Notes: a model not told the origin generated them from the letters alone. Shown: positions 1 through 9,773, counted from the first letter of the stretch. The stretch: DNA of 64,000 nt from an uncultured Treponema sp. (GCA_947167345.1 CAMVHR010000008.1:1-64000), one strand, 5' to 3'. Program-made: numbers and translations.

Positions 1-54
1 AGACTCAAAATCTTTTGCGCGCGAGCGTGTCTGAGTTCAAGTCTCAGAGCCGGT
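1..54 (+). tRNA. 3' part of tRNA-Leu (CAA anticodon), truncated by window edge
   Basis: CTCAAAA anticodon loop, long variable arm, T-arm CTGAG-TTCAAGT-CTCAG, acceptor end GCCGGTA. Confidence 0.7.
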
Positions 55-66
55 ATTTTTATTTTA

Positions 67-108
67 AACCTGTCAGGAACTTTCTGCTTCCAGACAGGTT
101 ATTTTTTT
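67..108. terminator. Rho-independent terminator
   Basis: AACCTGTC...GACAGGTT stem followed by ATTTTTTT. Confidence 0.75.
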
Positions 109-117
109 ATAGCTCGC

Positions 118-1692
118 CTACAGCATACCAAATCCTGATTCAACTCCGCCAGAAACACTTCTATACAAGATAGCTTCGATCATGGACTTTTCATCAATAA
201 TTTGCTTGCATTCCATGTCAGAAATTGTCCTTGCAAGTTTCAGGCAGCCTGAAACGGCCCGCGGTGAAAAACCGTATTTTTCACAAGCGGCATCAAGAAC
301 AAGCTGGGCTTTTTTTGAGCACTTGCAATATTCTGCAATTTCTACGGCAGAGAGATTTGCATTTTTCTTGCCACATCTGTTGCGCTGTATGACTGTAGCA
401 TTGGCAATGCCTACACGAAGTTCTGCCGTAGAAAGAGGCTTAACATTCTTTTTCACTTTCTGAACCTGAATGCGAATGTCTATTCTGTCCAAAAAGGGTG
501 CGGAAAACTTTTTCCAGTACTGTTCTATTGCATGAGACGAGCACAGGCATAATTTTTCAGGAAAACCATAATAGCCACAAGGACAGGGATTTGCAGCAAG
601 CAAAAGCTGAAAGCGTGCTGGGAACACAGTAGTTCTTCCTGCACGGCTCAGTGTAATGCTGCCACTTTCGAGCGGAACACGAAGCATTTGCAAGACGGTC
701 CCTTTAAACTCAGCAGCCTCATCAAGAAAAAGCGCTCCATTGTGTGCAAGTGAAATTTCTCCGGGCATACAGCGAGGACCGCCTCCGCAGATTCCTTCTA
801 CACTAGCAGTCTGATGTGGCTGTCTAAAAGGAGGAGCATATACAACAGAATGATTAGGAGACAGAAGACCTGCAATTGAATAAATCCTAGTCACAGGTTG
901 ACTTTCTTCCTTTGTAAGCAACGGCTGTAAGGCAGGGAATTTCTGAATGCAGAGAGTCTTGCCACATCCAGGAGGACCAAAGGCAAGAAGATTATGTCCA
1001 CCGGCAGCAGCTATCTGAAGTCCACGAATGAAAAGTTCCTGATCCTTTACAGTTGCATATTCAAATTCTGGCGTAACAGCATTAAAAGGAACTCCGTTTA
1101 CAAAGACAACATCTTTTGCATAGTTGTCATCCCCTTTTTTTTCAACATTCTGATTCTTTTCCGTAAAACATTCCTTTTTGTCTAGAGCACAAAATGCTTC
1201 ATGCAAGTTTTCAGAACCAAACACTTTCATGCCGTCAACTTCCCTAGCCTCGTCAGCATTTGCAGAAGGAACAATGCACAGACGGATGCCGCCGGCACAT
1301 GCAGTACTTACAGCAGCATGAATTCCTTTTACAGGCCGGACTTTTCCATTAAGTTCAAGTTCTCCAATCACAAGAATGTCATCATCAGAAAAACGACAGT
1401 TTCCTGCACTGTCAGATTGTGCTTTTGCCGCCAGAACGGCAATCGCCACCGCCAAATCAAAGCCAGCCCCCTCTTTTTTTAAGTCAGCAGGAGAAAGACT
1501 TATAAGGACCCTTTCTGGCGGAAATTCAAAACCACTGTTTCTGATGGCACTGCGCATACGTTCCCGAGACTCTTTTACTGCTCCATCTGCAAGACCGACA
1601 ATATCCACGGCTGGAATGCCCCTGCGCAAATCGACTTCCACACTCACAAGAGAGCCTTCATAACCAAATGGTGAAAAACTATATATGTTCAT
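118..1692 (-). CDS. comM: YifB/ComM family Mg-chelatase-like AAA ATPase
   Basis: N-terminal MNIYSFSPFGYEGSLVSVEVDLRRGIPAVDIVGLADGAVKESRERMRSAI, Walker A GPPGCGKT, NPCPCGYYG motif. Confidence 0.93.
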   Translation of the reverse strand: MNIYSFSPFGYEGSLVSVEVDLRRGIPAVDIVGLADGAVKESRERMRSAIRNSGFEFPPERVLISLSPADLKKEGAGFDLAVAIAVLAAKAQSDSAGNCRFSDDDILVIGELELNGKVRPVKGIHAAVSTACAGGIRLCIVPSANADEAREVDGMKVFGSENLHEAFCALDKKECFTEKNQNVEKKGDDNYAKDVVFVNGVPFNAVTPEFEYATVKDQELFIRGLQIAAAGGHNLLAFGPPGCGKTLCIQKFPALQPLLTKEESQPVTRIYSIAGLLSPNHSVVYAPPFRQPHQTASVEGICGGGPRCMPGEISLAHNGALFLDEAAEFKGTVLQMLRVPLESGSITLSRAGRTTVFPARFQLLLAANPCPCGYYGFPEKLCLCSSHAIEQYWKKFSAPFLDRIDIRIQVQKVKKNVKPLSTAELRVGIANATVIQRNRCGKKNANLSAVEIAEYCKCSKKAQLVLDAACEKYGFSPRAVSGCLKLARTISDMECKQIIDEKSMIEAILYRSVSGGVESGFGML

Positions 1693-1744
1693 AAAAACCT
1701 CTATATATGTAATTCCATTTGATTATGTTTTTTTGTCAAAGAAA

Positions 1745-1774
1745 TTGAAAAAAAAATAAAAAAAATTATATAAT
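1745..1774 (+). promoter_or_regulatory. Candidate sigma70-type promoter of earP
   Basis: TTGAAA - 18 bp - TATAAT; ATG begins 6 nt after the -10 box. Confidence 0.6.
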
Positions 1775-1780
1775 CGCGCC

Positions 1781-3013
1781 ATGGACGTAACACTTTTATG
1801 CGATGTCGTGGATAATTACGGAGATATAGGTGTTGTATACCGCTTGTCACGGGCACTTTCTGACCTTTCTTCTGACCTCAACCTTACACTTGTCGTTAGC
1901 AATCTTGATTCTTTTGCAAAGATGGCACCAGGAATAATTACCTACAAGGCTATACAGGAATACAGAGGATGGACGGTCATTGACTGGAATAATGCAACAG
2001 CATGTACAAATTTCTTTATGTCGCACCATCCGCGCATTATTCTTCAGTGCTTTCAGTGCATACGCCCACAATGGCTTGAAAATATATTATTCAGCCCAGA
2101 ACGCAATGAAACTAAAGAAATAATTCATATCATAAATGTTGAATATTTGACTGCGGAAGAATGGGCAGATGGATTTCACCTTTTAAAGAGTGCTACGCGT
2201 TCCACTTATGTAAAAAAACGGAACTTCATGCCTGGCTTTACGAGCAAAACAGGAGGCTTGATTTTAGATGCCCCGTTTATAGAAAGCTTAAACAATAAAG
2301 AACTTGCATTGCAAAAGGTTGCCCCCTATCTGTCCCAAAAGGATTTTTCACGGCTGACTAACAAAGAGTTGTTCAAACTCGTAGTTTTTACTTATGAACA
2401 AGACTTTACGCCAATTGTAAACGCCCTCATACAGAAAAAGGACAGATGTAATCAGAATGTGTGCGTATTTGTCGCTGCAGGACTGAGCGAAAAACCTTTT
2501 ATGGCAGCCATAGAAAAAGCAGGACTTCCAATACAGACGGTTGCTTTACCATACATGCCTCAAATTGCATGGGATGCACTGCTTTGTTGCATGGATTTTG
2601 CAATAATTCGTGGTGAAGACTCTTTTGCAAGGGCTTGTCTGTGTGGAATTCCATTTTTGTGGCATGCATATCAGCAAGATGAAGAATTTCAGATTGTCAA
2701 GGCTGCAGCACTTTTAAACCGATTAGAACCTTTTTTTACAGCAGAAGATTTCGCTCTTATTCAGCAATGCATGATTTATTTTAACCGCAGGCCAGACAAA
2801 GTACCCGGAAAAGAGGCACAAGAGGTATTAGAAAAAATAAATGAGGGAAAGAATATGGCTACATCCGAAATGCCTGAAAAAACACCATATACAGAATATT
2901 TATGCAGGTCAGAAACATTAAAAAGCGGATTCAGAGATTTTGCAAAAATGCTTTTAAAAAATGGGAACATGGCAGAAAAACTGCTTGATTACATGAAGCA
3001 GTTGCAATTTTAA
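1781..3013 (+). CDS. earP: Elongation factor P maturation arginine rhamnosyltransferase EarP
   Basis: MDVTLLCDVVDNYGDIGVVYRLSRAL N-terminus, FAIIRGEDSFARA C-terminal motif; directly upstream of efp. Confidence 0.9.
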   Translation: MDVTLLCDVVDNYGDIGVVYRLSRALSDLSSDLNLTLVVSNLDSFAKMAPGIITYKAIQEYRGWTVIDWNNATACTNFFMSHHPRIILQCFQCIRPQWLENILFSPERNETKEIIHIINVEYLTAEEWADGFHLLKSATRSTYVKKRNFMPGFTSKTGGLILDAPFIESLNNKELALQKVAPYLSQKDFSRLTNKELFKLVVFTYEQDFTPIVNALIQKKDRCNQNVCVFVAAGLSEKPFMAAIEKAGLPIQTVALPYMPQIAWDALLCCMDFAIIRGEDSFARACLCGIPFLWHAYQQDEEFQIVKAAALLNRLEPFFTAEDFALIQQCMIYFNRRPDKVPGKEAQEVLEKINEGKNMATSEMPEKTPYTEYLCRSETLKSGFRDFAKMLLKNGNMAEKLLDYMKQLQF

Positions 3014-3062
3014 CAGATTGTTTATATAATACTAAAACACTTATTAGTAGGAAGATAGCGAT

Positions 3063-3635
3063 ATGATATCAACAAATGAAATTAGAGTAGGTTCAGTATT
3101 CATGTACGAAGGCTCACCATTTATGGTTCAGAAGCTCCTTGGTCAGAAGGGTGGTCGTGCAGGTATTACGGTAAATCTCCGTGTAAAGAATATTCTTACA
3201 GGCAGCACACAGGATCTCGGTGTTGATGCAGGTGAAAAGTTTGAAGATGTCGAACTTGATGAAAAGAATGTAAGACTTTCTTATGTTGACGGTGATACAT
3301 TCCATTTTATGGATCAGACAACATACGATGAGATTCTTCTTGAAAAAGATGATCTTGGAGATAAAGGCGGATTTATTTCTCCAGATGATGACTATGACAT
3401 TATGGTTACATTCTACGAAGGAAAGGCCGTTGGTGTTGAACTTCCTGTAAACATCACTAGAACAATCACTTACTGTGAACCTGGTGTAAAGGGTGATACT
3501 TCTGGTAAGTCACTTAAACCTGCAACACTTGATACAGGTGTAGAAGTAAAAGTACCTTTGTTCTGCAATACAGATGACCGCATCGTTATCGATACTCGCG
3601 ATGGTTCATTCGTAGAACGCGCAAAAGACAAATAA
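3063..3635 (+). CDS. efp: Translation elongation factor P
   Basis: Whole-length EF-P similarity, C-terminal GVKGDTSGKSLKPATLDTGVEVKVPLF. Confidence 0.97.
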   Translation: MISTNEIRVGSVFMYEGSPFMVQKLLGQKGGRAGITVNLRVKNILTGSTQDLGVDAGEKFEDVELDEKNVRLSYVDGDTFHFMDQTTYDEILLEKDDLGDKGGFISPDDDYDIMVTFYEGKAVGVELPVNITRTITYCEPGVKGDTSGKSLKPATLDTGVEVKVPLFCNTDDRIVIDTRDGSFVERAKDK

Positions 3636-3690
3636 TTCTATAAAATCAGGACAGTACGGATGAAACAGTCTTTTTCTGTCCTGCAATTCT

Positions 3691-3764
3691 GATCCACTAG
3701 CTCAATTGGATAGAGTGGCAGCCTCCTAAGCTGCAGGTTGCGCGTTCGATTCGCGCGTGGGTCA
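3691..3764 (+). tRNA. tRNA-Arg (CCT)
   Basis: Cloverleaf: GCAGC-CTCCTAA-GCTGC anticodon arm, T-arm GCGCG-TTCGATT-CGCGC. Confidence 0.9.
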
Positions 3765-3771
3765 TAAGGCT

Positions 3772-3813
3772 AAAAGCTGTTCGGAAAGATATCCATCCCG
3801 AACAGCTTTTTTT
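3772..3813. terminator. Rho-independent terminator
   Basis: AAAAGCTGTTCGG...CCGAACAGCTTTTTTT. Confidence 0.8.
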
Positions 3814-3822
3814 ATTCGTTTT

Positions 3823-4587
3823 TTATTCTAACTGGGTAAAGAAATAAGAACAGAAAGCCTGCGCACGCTCAACAATGGCAGCCTCAACTTTCTTTCGTAT
3901 AAAGAATATGCTTGGAGCATCTGCGGCAACAAATCCATACACAACCCAATAATCATCACTTTTAAAAAGTGCAAGGGAAAGTTTCATGTTTTCCTTGCCT
4001 ACACATGTAATGAAATCCTTGTATTTTATCTTATTCGTATTTGTAAGGCTATACCAGTACGTACAATCCGACCGTTCCGTATGGATTGCGGTATTTATTA
4101 GTCCGAAAGGTGACATTGTAAAATCCGAAACAGAATCTGTCACAATGCCCCGTATAGAATTTGACAAGTTTTTATATGTCAGAGAAAGGGTCATTTCTTT
4201 TTTTGCTTCTGAAGAATAATAAGGAATGGTGAATTCCGCAGGAATATTTGTCATCATGGAAGCAAATTTTGAAACAAAATCATCATTTTCCTCAAAAGGA
4301 TATATTTTTACAACTTCTGCAATGTAATTGGGCTTAAAAGAATACACATCGTCCAAAACACTATTCATAACCTGTTCATTTCCAAGACCACTCATCTTCT
4401 TTACAGATGGACAAGCCCTTATGACCATCTCTCCAGCAAAAAGCCTTGTCTTATCATCCAAAGATAGATTGTCATTGAAATTTGTTTCAAGTGTATCAGC
4501 TTCCAAAGGAAGAGGCGTAAACAAGCAGGCAATAAGAAATATGATGTTAAACCGCAATCCGAGTGAAAAAACTTTTTTCAAAAACAT
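3823..4587 (-). CDS. Exported hypothetical protein
   Basis: 254-aa ORF with hydrophobic N-terminal signal-like segment. Confidence 0.6.
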   Translation of the reverse strand: MFLKKVFSLGLRFNIIFLIACLFTPLPLEADTLETNFNDNLSLDDKTRLFAGEMVIRACPSVKKMSGLGNEQVMNSVLDDVYSFKPNYIAEVVKIYPFEENDDFVSKFASMMTNIPAEFTIPYYSSEAKKEMTLSLTYKNLSNSIRGIVTDSVSDFTMSPFGLINTAIHTERSDCTYWYSLTNTNKIKYKDFITCVGKENMKLSLALFKSDDYWVVYGFVAADAPSIFFIRKKVEAAIVERAQAFCSYFFTQLE

Positions 4588-4698
4588 GGTTCAAGTTTAT
4601 CGCAAAACAGCCATTTTTGCAAATGAAACGGGCAAGTCAATAAAAAAAAGCTTTCTGCCTTACAAGAATCACTCTTGAATAACACAGAAAGCTTTATG

Positions 4699-4786
4699 TG
4701 CCAGGAACCGGAATCGAACCGGCACGACGGTTTTAGCTGTCGAGGGATTTTAAGTCCCTTGTGTCTACCAATTCCACCATCCTGGC
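4699..4786 (-). tRNA. tRNA-Leu (TAA)
   Basis: Reverse complement GCCAGGATGGTGGAATTGGTAGACAC...GGGA-CTTAAAA-TCCC...GGTTCGATTCCGGTTCCTGGCA. Confidence 0.92.
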
Positions 4787-4844
4787 TTATGTGCAAATAA
4801 TACTATACTATTTTTACTTTTTTTGCAACAGCAATTTTCTAGAG

Positions 4845-5357
4845 TTAACGCACATGACTGTATAAATCAGCCATCTGATCACGCCAATCAGGCTTTTTAT
4901 CTTTATCTTCCCAATCAATTATTTTTTTTATTGAAAAATGCTTCATATCATGAGGATTTGCAAAATAAAGAATACCAAACCGCCCCTGCCCAATATATGT
5001 AATGCGCTCGCCTTCCGAAAGCTTTTCCTGCTTAGAAAGAATTGCAACGGCACAGTCAAAATGAATAGGCTTGCCACTCTTTTTATCTTCTATGGCAGTA
5101 GACAAATCAGCAACAGGAAGACCACAATGCTCACAGACAGGTCGATTTGAAGTCTTAAACGCAGAAATGGCTTCTTCATCGGCACGAATTTGGTCAGCAG
5201 ACACTGCATAAGCAGAGACTGCATGTGCAGCAACAACTTTTCTTGTTCCTGAATTTTTATTGTCACTGCGTTTTCCATTGCTTCTGGAATTTTCATTTGG
5301 ATAATTATTTTTCCAATTATTGCCGTTTCTTTTTCTTGAACGTCTGTCTCTACTCAT
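4845..5357 (-). CDS. Hypothetical protein with basic/Asn-rich N-terminus and CxxC...C motif
   Basis: ORF; MSRDRRSRKRNGNNWKNN..., CEHCGLPVADL...IHFDCAVAI. Confidence 0.65.
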   Translation of the reverse strand: MSRDRRSRKRNGNNWKNNYPNENSRSNGKRSDNKNSGTRKVVAAHAVSAYAVSADQIRADEEAISAFKTSNRPVCEHCGLPVADLSTAIEDKKSGKPIHFDCAVAILSKQEKLSEGERITYIGQGRFGILYFANPHDMKHFSIKKIIDWEDKDKKPDWRDQMADLYSHVR

Positions 5358-5415
5358 ATTCTACAAGTATATTCAAATAAAAATAAATTTTCTACATGTT
5401 TACAAAAATATATTT

Positions 5416-5595
5416 TTATCGAAGGACATAAGTTTTTTCTGCAAAAGTCTGGCTTTCTGCTATATGACGGCTTATAACAGATGCAATGCGCTCAACGGCA
5501 TTATCTACATAATCCTTATCATTAATCTTTTCCTGTAGCTCTTTGATGCGCGGCGGAACGATTTTATGAGGATCAATAATTTTTTTTATCGGCAT
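5416..5595 (-). CDS. Small 59-aa hypothetical protein, below the ORF-track cut-off
   Basis: My translation: MPIKKIIDPHKIVPPRIKELQEKINDKDYVDNAVERIASVISRHIAESQTFAEKTYVLR*. Confidence 0.55.
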   Translation of the reverse strand: MPIKKIIDPHKIVPPRIKELQEKINDKDYVDNAVERIASVISRHIAESQTFAEKTYVLR

Positions 5596-5603
5596 ATTTT
5601 TTC

Positions 5604-5972
5604 TTACTCCGAAAAAGCATTAATTATATGATATACAGGTTCAAGTCCCGCGACATCCAAAGCTAGAACATCAAACCTAATGTACTGGTAATTATATTGT
5701 CGATGGTTTTGCAGATAATATTTAGCTGTTTTAATTATCTTTTGTTGCTTTCTTATACCCAACTCAGAAGAAAGCGTATCTATATCTCCGTGAGGCAGCG
5801 ACTTTACTTCAACAAAAACAATATAACCGTCTTTTTGTGCAATTATATCAATTTCTCCGCTTCGTATGCGGAAATTTCTTGCTAAAATGTCATAACCATG
5901 TTCTACAAGGTAGCGGCAAGCCCGATCCTCTCCCTGCCGGCCTTTTTCATGAGAAGAAATCTTTTCAGTCAT
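5604..5972 (-). CDS. YraN/UPF0102 family nuclease-fold protein
   Basis: GRQGEDRACRYLVEHGYDILARNFRIRSGEIDIIAQKDGYIVFVEVKS. Confidence 0.93.
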   Translation of the reverse strand: MTEKISSHEKGRQGEDRACRYLVEHGYDILARNFRIRSGEIDIIAQKDGYIVFVEVKSLPHGDIDTLSSELGIRKQQKIIKTAKYYLQNHRQYNYQYIRFDVLALDVAGLEPVYHIINAFSE

Positions 5973-6267
5973 CTTCTACAATGCCAAAAAAAGATGCATC
6001 TACTTCTTCCATTTTATTATTAAGGCTTTCTGCCTTTGATTTTTCGCTGGCAATATTGGAAATTTCCTTGTCTGAAAGCACATACCCTTCCGTAAGAAGA
6101 AAAGGAATTTCCCAGCGCTTAAGAGCTTCAAGATGATATTTTTTAACAGGATTTTTTGCAGAAAGGAACATGTTTTCCCCATCATCAAAATAAACGGGAC
6201 TGCTAAAACACATGCCCAATTGAACGGAAGAACAGTCTATCTTTCTGATTTGTGAAGATGAACTCAT
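5965..6267 (-). CDS. Hypothetical protein resembling the N-terminal segment of HD-GYP proteins
   Basis: ORF overlapping yraN start; LGMCFSSPVYFDDGENMFLSAKNPVKKYHLEALKRWEIPFLLTEG. Confidence 0.5.
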   Translation of the reverse strand: MSSSSQIRKIDCSSVQLGMCFSSPVYFDDGENMFLSAKNPVKKYHLEALKRWEIPFLLTEGYVLSDKEISNIASEKSKAESLNNKMEEVDASFFGIVEDD

Positions 6268-6314
6268 ATACTATAACAGTATAACACAAGTGCAAAATTT
6301 GTCGAGTAAAATAA

Positions 6315-6346
6315 AAAAGCCCTTCACAATAGAGTAAAGGGCTTTT
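6315..6346 (-). terminator. Terminator of the rpsP-rplS operon
   Basis: AAAAGCCCTT...AAGGGCTTTT with T-tract on the minus strand. Confidence 0.7.
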
Positions 6347-6374
6347 CTGTAAATAACCAGCTACATGAAGCTAA

Positions 6375-6854
6375 TTATTTCTTTTTCTTTGCGTCCTTGT
6401 TTGCGCTTGCTGTAGCATTAGCAGCCTTCAACTCAGCCTTAAGCTTAGCTTCTTCTGCATCTGCAGCCTTATATGCAGCGCGGTTAGCCGCAAACTGAGC
6501 CTGAGCCTTAGGTCCAATAAGCTCCTTTATCTTAGCAGCCTTACCAATCTTGTCGCGTACATAGTAAATCTTTGCACGGCGAACTTTACCCGGGCGAACA
6601 AGCTCAACCTTGATTACACGTGGGCTGTGGAGTGGGAAAACACGCTCTACACCAACACCGTAGCTTTCCTTGCGAACCGTAAAAGTCTTGCGGATTCCTG
6701 TATTCTTAAAGCAGAGTACAAGTCCTTCAAAAATCTGAATACGCTTTGTTTTACCTTCAACAATCTCAAAGTGAACCTTTACAGTATCACCAACTTTGAA
6801 GTTTTCAGCATTTGCCTTCTTCTGTCTTTCTTCAATGGTATTGATAATATCCAT
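6375..6854 (-). CDS. rplS: 50S ribosomal protein L19
   Basis: [27 protein letters not shown]...[13 protein letters not shown]. Confidence 0.96.
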   Translation of the reverse strand: MDIINTIEERQKKANAENFKVGDTVKVHFEIVEGKTKRIQIFEGLVLCFKNTGIRKTFTVRKESYGVGVERVFPLHSPRVIKVELVRPGKVRRAKIYYVRDKIGKAAKIKELIGPKAQAQFAANRAAYKAADAEEAKLKAELKAANATASANKDAKKKK

Positions 6855-6855
6855 T

Positions 6856-7695
6856 TTAATTCTCCTGTTCAGTGCCTTCCGCTTCAGCCTTTTTTCGTTT
6901 CAGTTTTTCCTGCACGGACCTAAGCATTCGGCTTTGCTTGCGGTCATTTTTATATGTAACAAACCCCGCAAGTTCTTCGATCATTTTTTCTGCTTCGTCA
7001 GAAAGAGTACCCGTCAATCTTGCATTCTGAATAAGATCCGGTCTATTTTTCAAAGTTTTCTGCAGGCTCTTTCTAAGTCGCCACTTTCGGATTTCTTCAT
7101 GATTCCCATTAGTAAGAACTTCCGGTACTTTCATGCCCTTGTATACACTTGGCCTTGTATACTGGGGATATTCCAAAAGGCTGCCCGAAAAGCTTTCCTC
7201 GTCCAAAGATTCCTGTGTTATTACATCCTCAACAAGACGATAAACAGCATCAATAATAACCGTTGCCGCTACTTCGCCACTGGACATAACATAATCTCCA
7301 ATGGAGATTTCTTCATCCACATAGTAATCAATTATCCGCTGGTCAATACCTTCGTACCTTCCGCAGATTAAGACAATTTCTTCTTTCGTGCTTAACTGCC
7401 GTGCCTTCTTCTGTGAAAACTGCTTACCGCTAGGCGTAACATAAATAACATGCTTCGTCTTTTTGTAAGCTTCTACACTATCCAAAGCCCGACCTAAAGG
7501 TTCAGGAAGCAACAACTGCCCTGCACCTCCGCCATAAGGAGCGTCATCACAAGTTTTGTGTCTATCAAAGGCAAAATCCCTGATATTCACTAAATCGTAG
7601 GCAATAATTCCCCGTTCAACCGCTTTTGCCATGATCGAATTTTCAAAAAAAGCACGCGGAATATCAGGAAACAAGGTCAGCACAGTAAATTTCAT
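6856..7695 (-). CDS. trmD: tRNA (guanine-N1)-methyltransferase
   Basis: [43 protein letters not shown]. Confidence 0.97.
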   Translation of the reverse strand: MKFTVLTLFPDIPRAFFENSIMAKAVERGIIAYDLVNIRDFAFDRHKTCDDAPYGGGAGQLLLPEPLGRALDSVEAYKKTKHVIYVTPSGKQFSQKKARQLSTKEEIVLICGRYEGIDQRIIDYYVDEEISIGDYVMSSGEVAATVIIDAVYRLVEDVITQESLDEESFSGSLLEYPQYTRPSVYKGMKVPEVLTNGNHEEIRKWRLRKSLQKTLKNRPDLIQNARLTGTLSDEAEKMIEELAGFVTYKNDRKQSRMLRSVQEKLKRKKAEAEGTEQEN

Positions 7696-7699
7696 GGAA

Positions 7700-8281
7700 T
7701 TACTCCAGAATCCAGAGGTGCATCAGCTGCATCTTCTTATTCTGAACGTCAATGCCTGCCTTATTTATAAAATTATCTACAAAAGGCACATATACACTAC
7801 GGATTGCTCCGTTCTTTGTAAATTTGACGTCATCACTAATAAGAGTACAACTCTCGGACAGCAAAATCTCAACGAGATAACCTGATCCGCCTTCCTTTAC
7901 GTCTGTGACAATTCCAACGGTATTCTCCGTTGTCGCCTCTTCATACCATACTGAGCACCCTTTCAAGTCCTCAATATACCACTCACCTTCCTGCAACTGG
8001 TGGGCATATTTTCGGGGAACTACGATTTGCCACCTGTTATACTGAGCAGCAGCTTCAGGCGTGCTTATTCCCTCTAATTTCATGTACAGTGTACTGCTGG
8101 CTTCCTGAGTGTATTCAACCCTAAAAAGTTTCGATTCAGTACCATCTGTCAAAGTTACTTCTTCCATATCCGCAAAATGCGCATACTCGCCGGAAGTACT
8201 TTCAACTTTAAACTCGCCCGTAATACCATGAGTACCACGAACAATCCCAACGACAAACTGTTCTACCATCAACGATGCCAT
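7700..8281 (-). CDS. rimM: 16S rRNA processing protein RimM
   Basis: FVVGIVRGTHGITGEFKVES and position between trmD and KH gene. Confidence 0.92.
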   Translation of the reverse strand: MASLMVEQFVVGIVRGTHGITGEFKVESTSGEYAHFADMEEVTLTDGTESKLFRVEYTQEASSTLYMKLEGISTPEAAAQYNRWQIVVPRKYAHQLQEGEWYIEDLKGCSVWYEEATTENTVGIVTDVKEGGSGYLVEILLSESCTLISDDVKFTKNGAIRSVYVPFVDNFINKAGIDVQNKKMQLMHLWILE

Positions 8282-8514
8282 CAGTCCAGAATTTCAAGGC
8301 TGTAACGCTTACCATCTTTGCTGGCATACGCGCTCAAAACAGTACGCAGAGCTTTTGCAATACGACCGTACTTGCCAATTACTTTACCAATATCACCCTG
8401 GGATACGCTTAACTGAAGAACAGATCCGCGCTCACCTTCGGCTTCCGTCACAGAGACTGCATCGGGATCATCGACCAATGATTTTGCGATATATTCAATC
8501 AGGTCTTTTTCCAT
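8281..8514 (-). CDS. khpA: KH-domain RNA-binding protein (KhpA-like)
   Basis: GDIGKVIGKYGRIAKALRTVLSA. Confidence 0.94.
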   Translation of the reverse strand: MEKDLIEYIAKSLVDDPDAVSVTEAEGERGSVLQLSVSQGDIGKVIGKYGRIAKALRTVLSAYASKDGKRYSLEILD

Positions 8515-8536
8515 TCCCTATTGCTCCCCCTGAAAC

Positions 8537-8818
8537 TTATTTGGCAAGAGATTTTCCAGTTACTGAAAGACCCTTTGAATTGAAGATTTTTCTTACCATG
8601 TCTGTTGGCTGTGCACCAACACTGAGCCAGTACTTAGCACGTTCTTCGTTAAAACAAACCTGCTTGTCTTCTGCTGCGATTGGGTGATACTGTCCGATTT
8701 CTTCTACTGTAACACCATCACGAGGCTTACGGGCATCCTGAATAACAATACGGTAATCAGGGCGCTTCTTAGTACCAAACTTCTTAAGTCTGATTTTTAC
8801 CACTTGATTGTCCTCCAT
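8537..8818 (-). CDS. rpsP: 30S ribosomal protein S16
   Basis: VKIRLKKFGTKKRPDYRIVIQDARKPRDG. Confidence 0.97.
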   Translation of the reverse strand: MEDNQVVKIRLKKFGTKKRPDYRIVIQDARKPRDGVTVEEIGQYHPIAAEDKQVCFNEERAKYWLSVGAQPTDMVRKIFNSKGLSVTGKSLAK

Positions 8819-8975
8819 AGGTTAAAAAGATTCTAACCTAAAAGTTTTATGCACTCTAGTTCTAAGCAACGCTTAGAATTATCCCTAGTTTAGCATGAGC
8901 AATTATGATATTGTAAAATATAGATTTAGTCAATGTAGAAAGGGAGGTTTAAACTAAACTTTCAAGCAAAGGCTG

Positions 8976-9773
8976 TTATTTTTCAAGGAATCGCCTCAAA
9001 AAGGCTTTAGTACGCTCTTCTTTAGGAGAATTTATTACATCTGAAGGTTTTCCCTGTTCTACAATAACGCCACCATCCATAAACAGAATATTGTCGCTGG
9101 TATCGCGAGCAAAAGACATTTCGTGAGTAACAACAACCATAGTCATTTTTTCTTTTGCCAAGTCTCTTATAACCGCAAGAATTTCACCAGTCAACTCCGG
9201 GTCAAGCGCACTAGTAGGCTCATCAAAAAACAACACCTGAGGATGCAGGGCTAATGCACGGGCAATGCTTACACGCTGCTGCTGGCCACCTGATAGCTGA
9301 CACGGATAGCTGTCAGCTTTTGACTCAAGCCCCATCTTTTTAAGAAGTTCCATTGCAACAGCAACAGCTTCATCCTCATTTTTACCAAGTACTATTTTTT
9401 GCGCCTCAGTAATATTCCTTAAAACAGAAAAATGAGGGAACAAATTAAAATTCTGGAAAACAAGTCCGACATCAAGACCTATGCTGCGTAGAGTATTCTT
9501 GTCAGAATAAATGCCATTTTTTACCATGTTTTTTCCACAAATGGAAACAGAACCACCAGAAACATTTTCAAGCTGACAGATACAACGCAAAAGAGTTGAT
9601 TTACCACTTCCACTTGGACCAATAATGCCCAAAACTTCACCTTTGTGAACAGAAAAGGAAATATCTTTAATAACTTCCAGAGTGCCGAAGTTTTTACAAA
9701 GCTGTTCAACACGTATTATTTCATTTGTAGTAGTCAAGTTTTTTCTCCGCAACATCAAAGAACTTTGAGACAC
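8976..9773 (-). CDS. Polar amino-acid ABC transporter ATP-binding protein
   Basis: Walker [36 protein letters not shown]; true start probably internal to the listed ORF. Confidence 0.93.
   Translation of the reverse strand: MSQSSLMLRRKNLTTTNEIIRVEQLCKNFGTLEVIKDISFSVHKGEVLGIIGPSGSGKSTLLRCICQLENVSGGSVSICGKNMVKNGIYSDKNTLRSIGLDVGLVFQNFNLFPHFSVLRNITEAQKIVLGKNEDEAVAVAMELLKKMGLESKADSYPCQLSGGQQQRVSIARALALHPQVLFFDEPTSALDPELTGEILAVIRDLAKEKMTMVVVTHEMSFARDTSDNILFMDGGVIVEQGKPSDVINSPKEERTKAFLRRFLEK

Noticed and set aside
6796-7371. 191-aa plus-strand ORF
   Set aside because: It lies antisense to trmD, whose product is unmistakable, and has no family resemblance.
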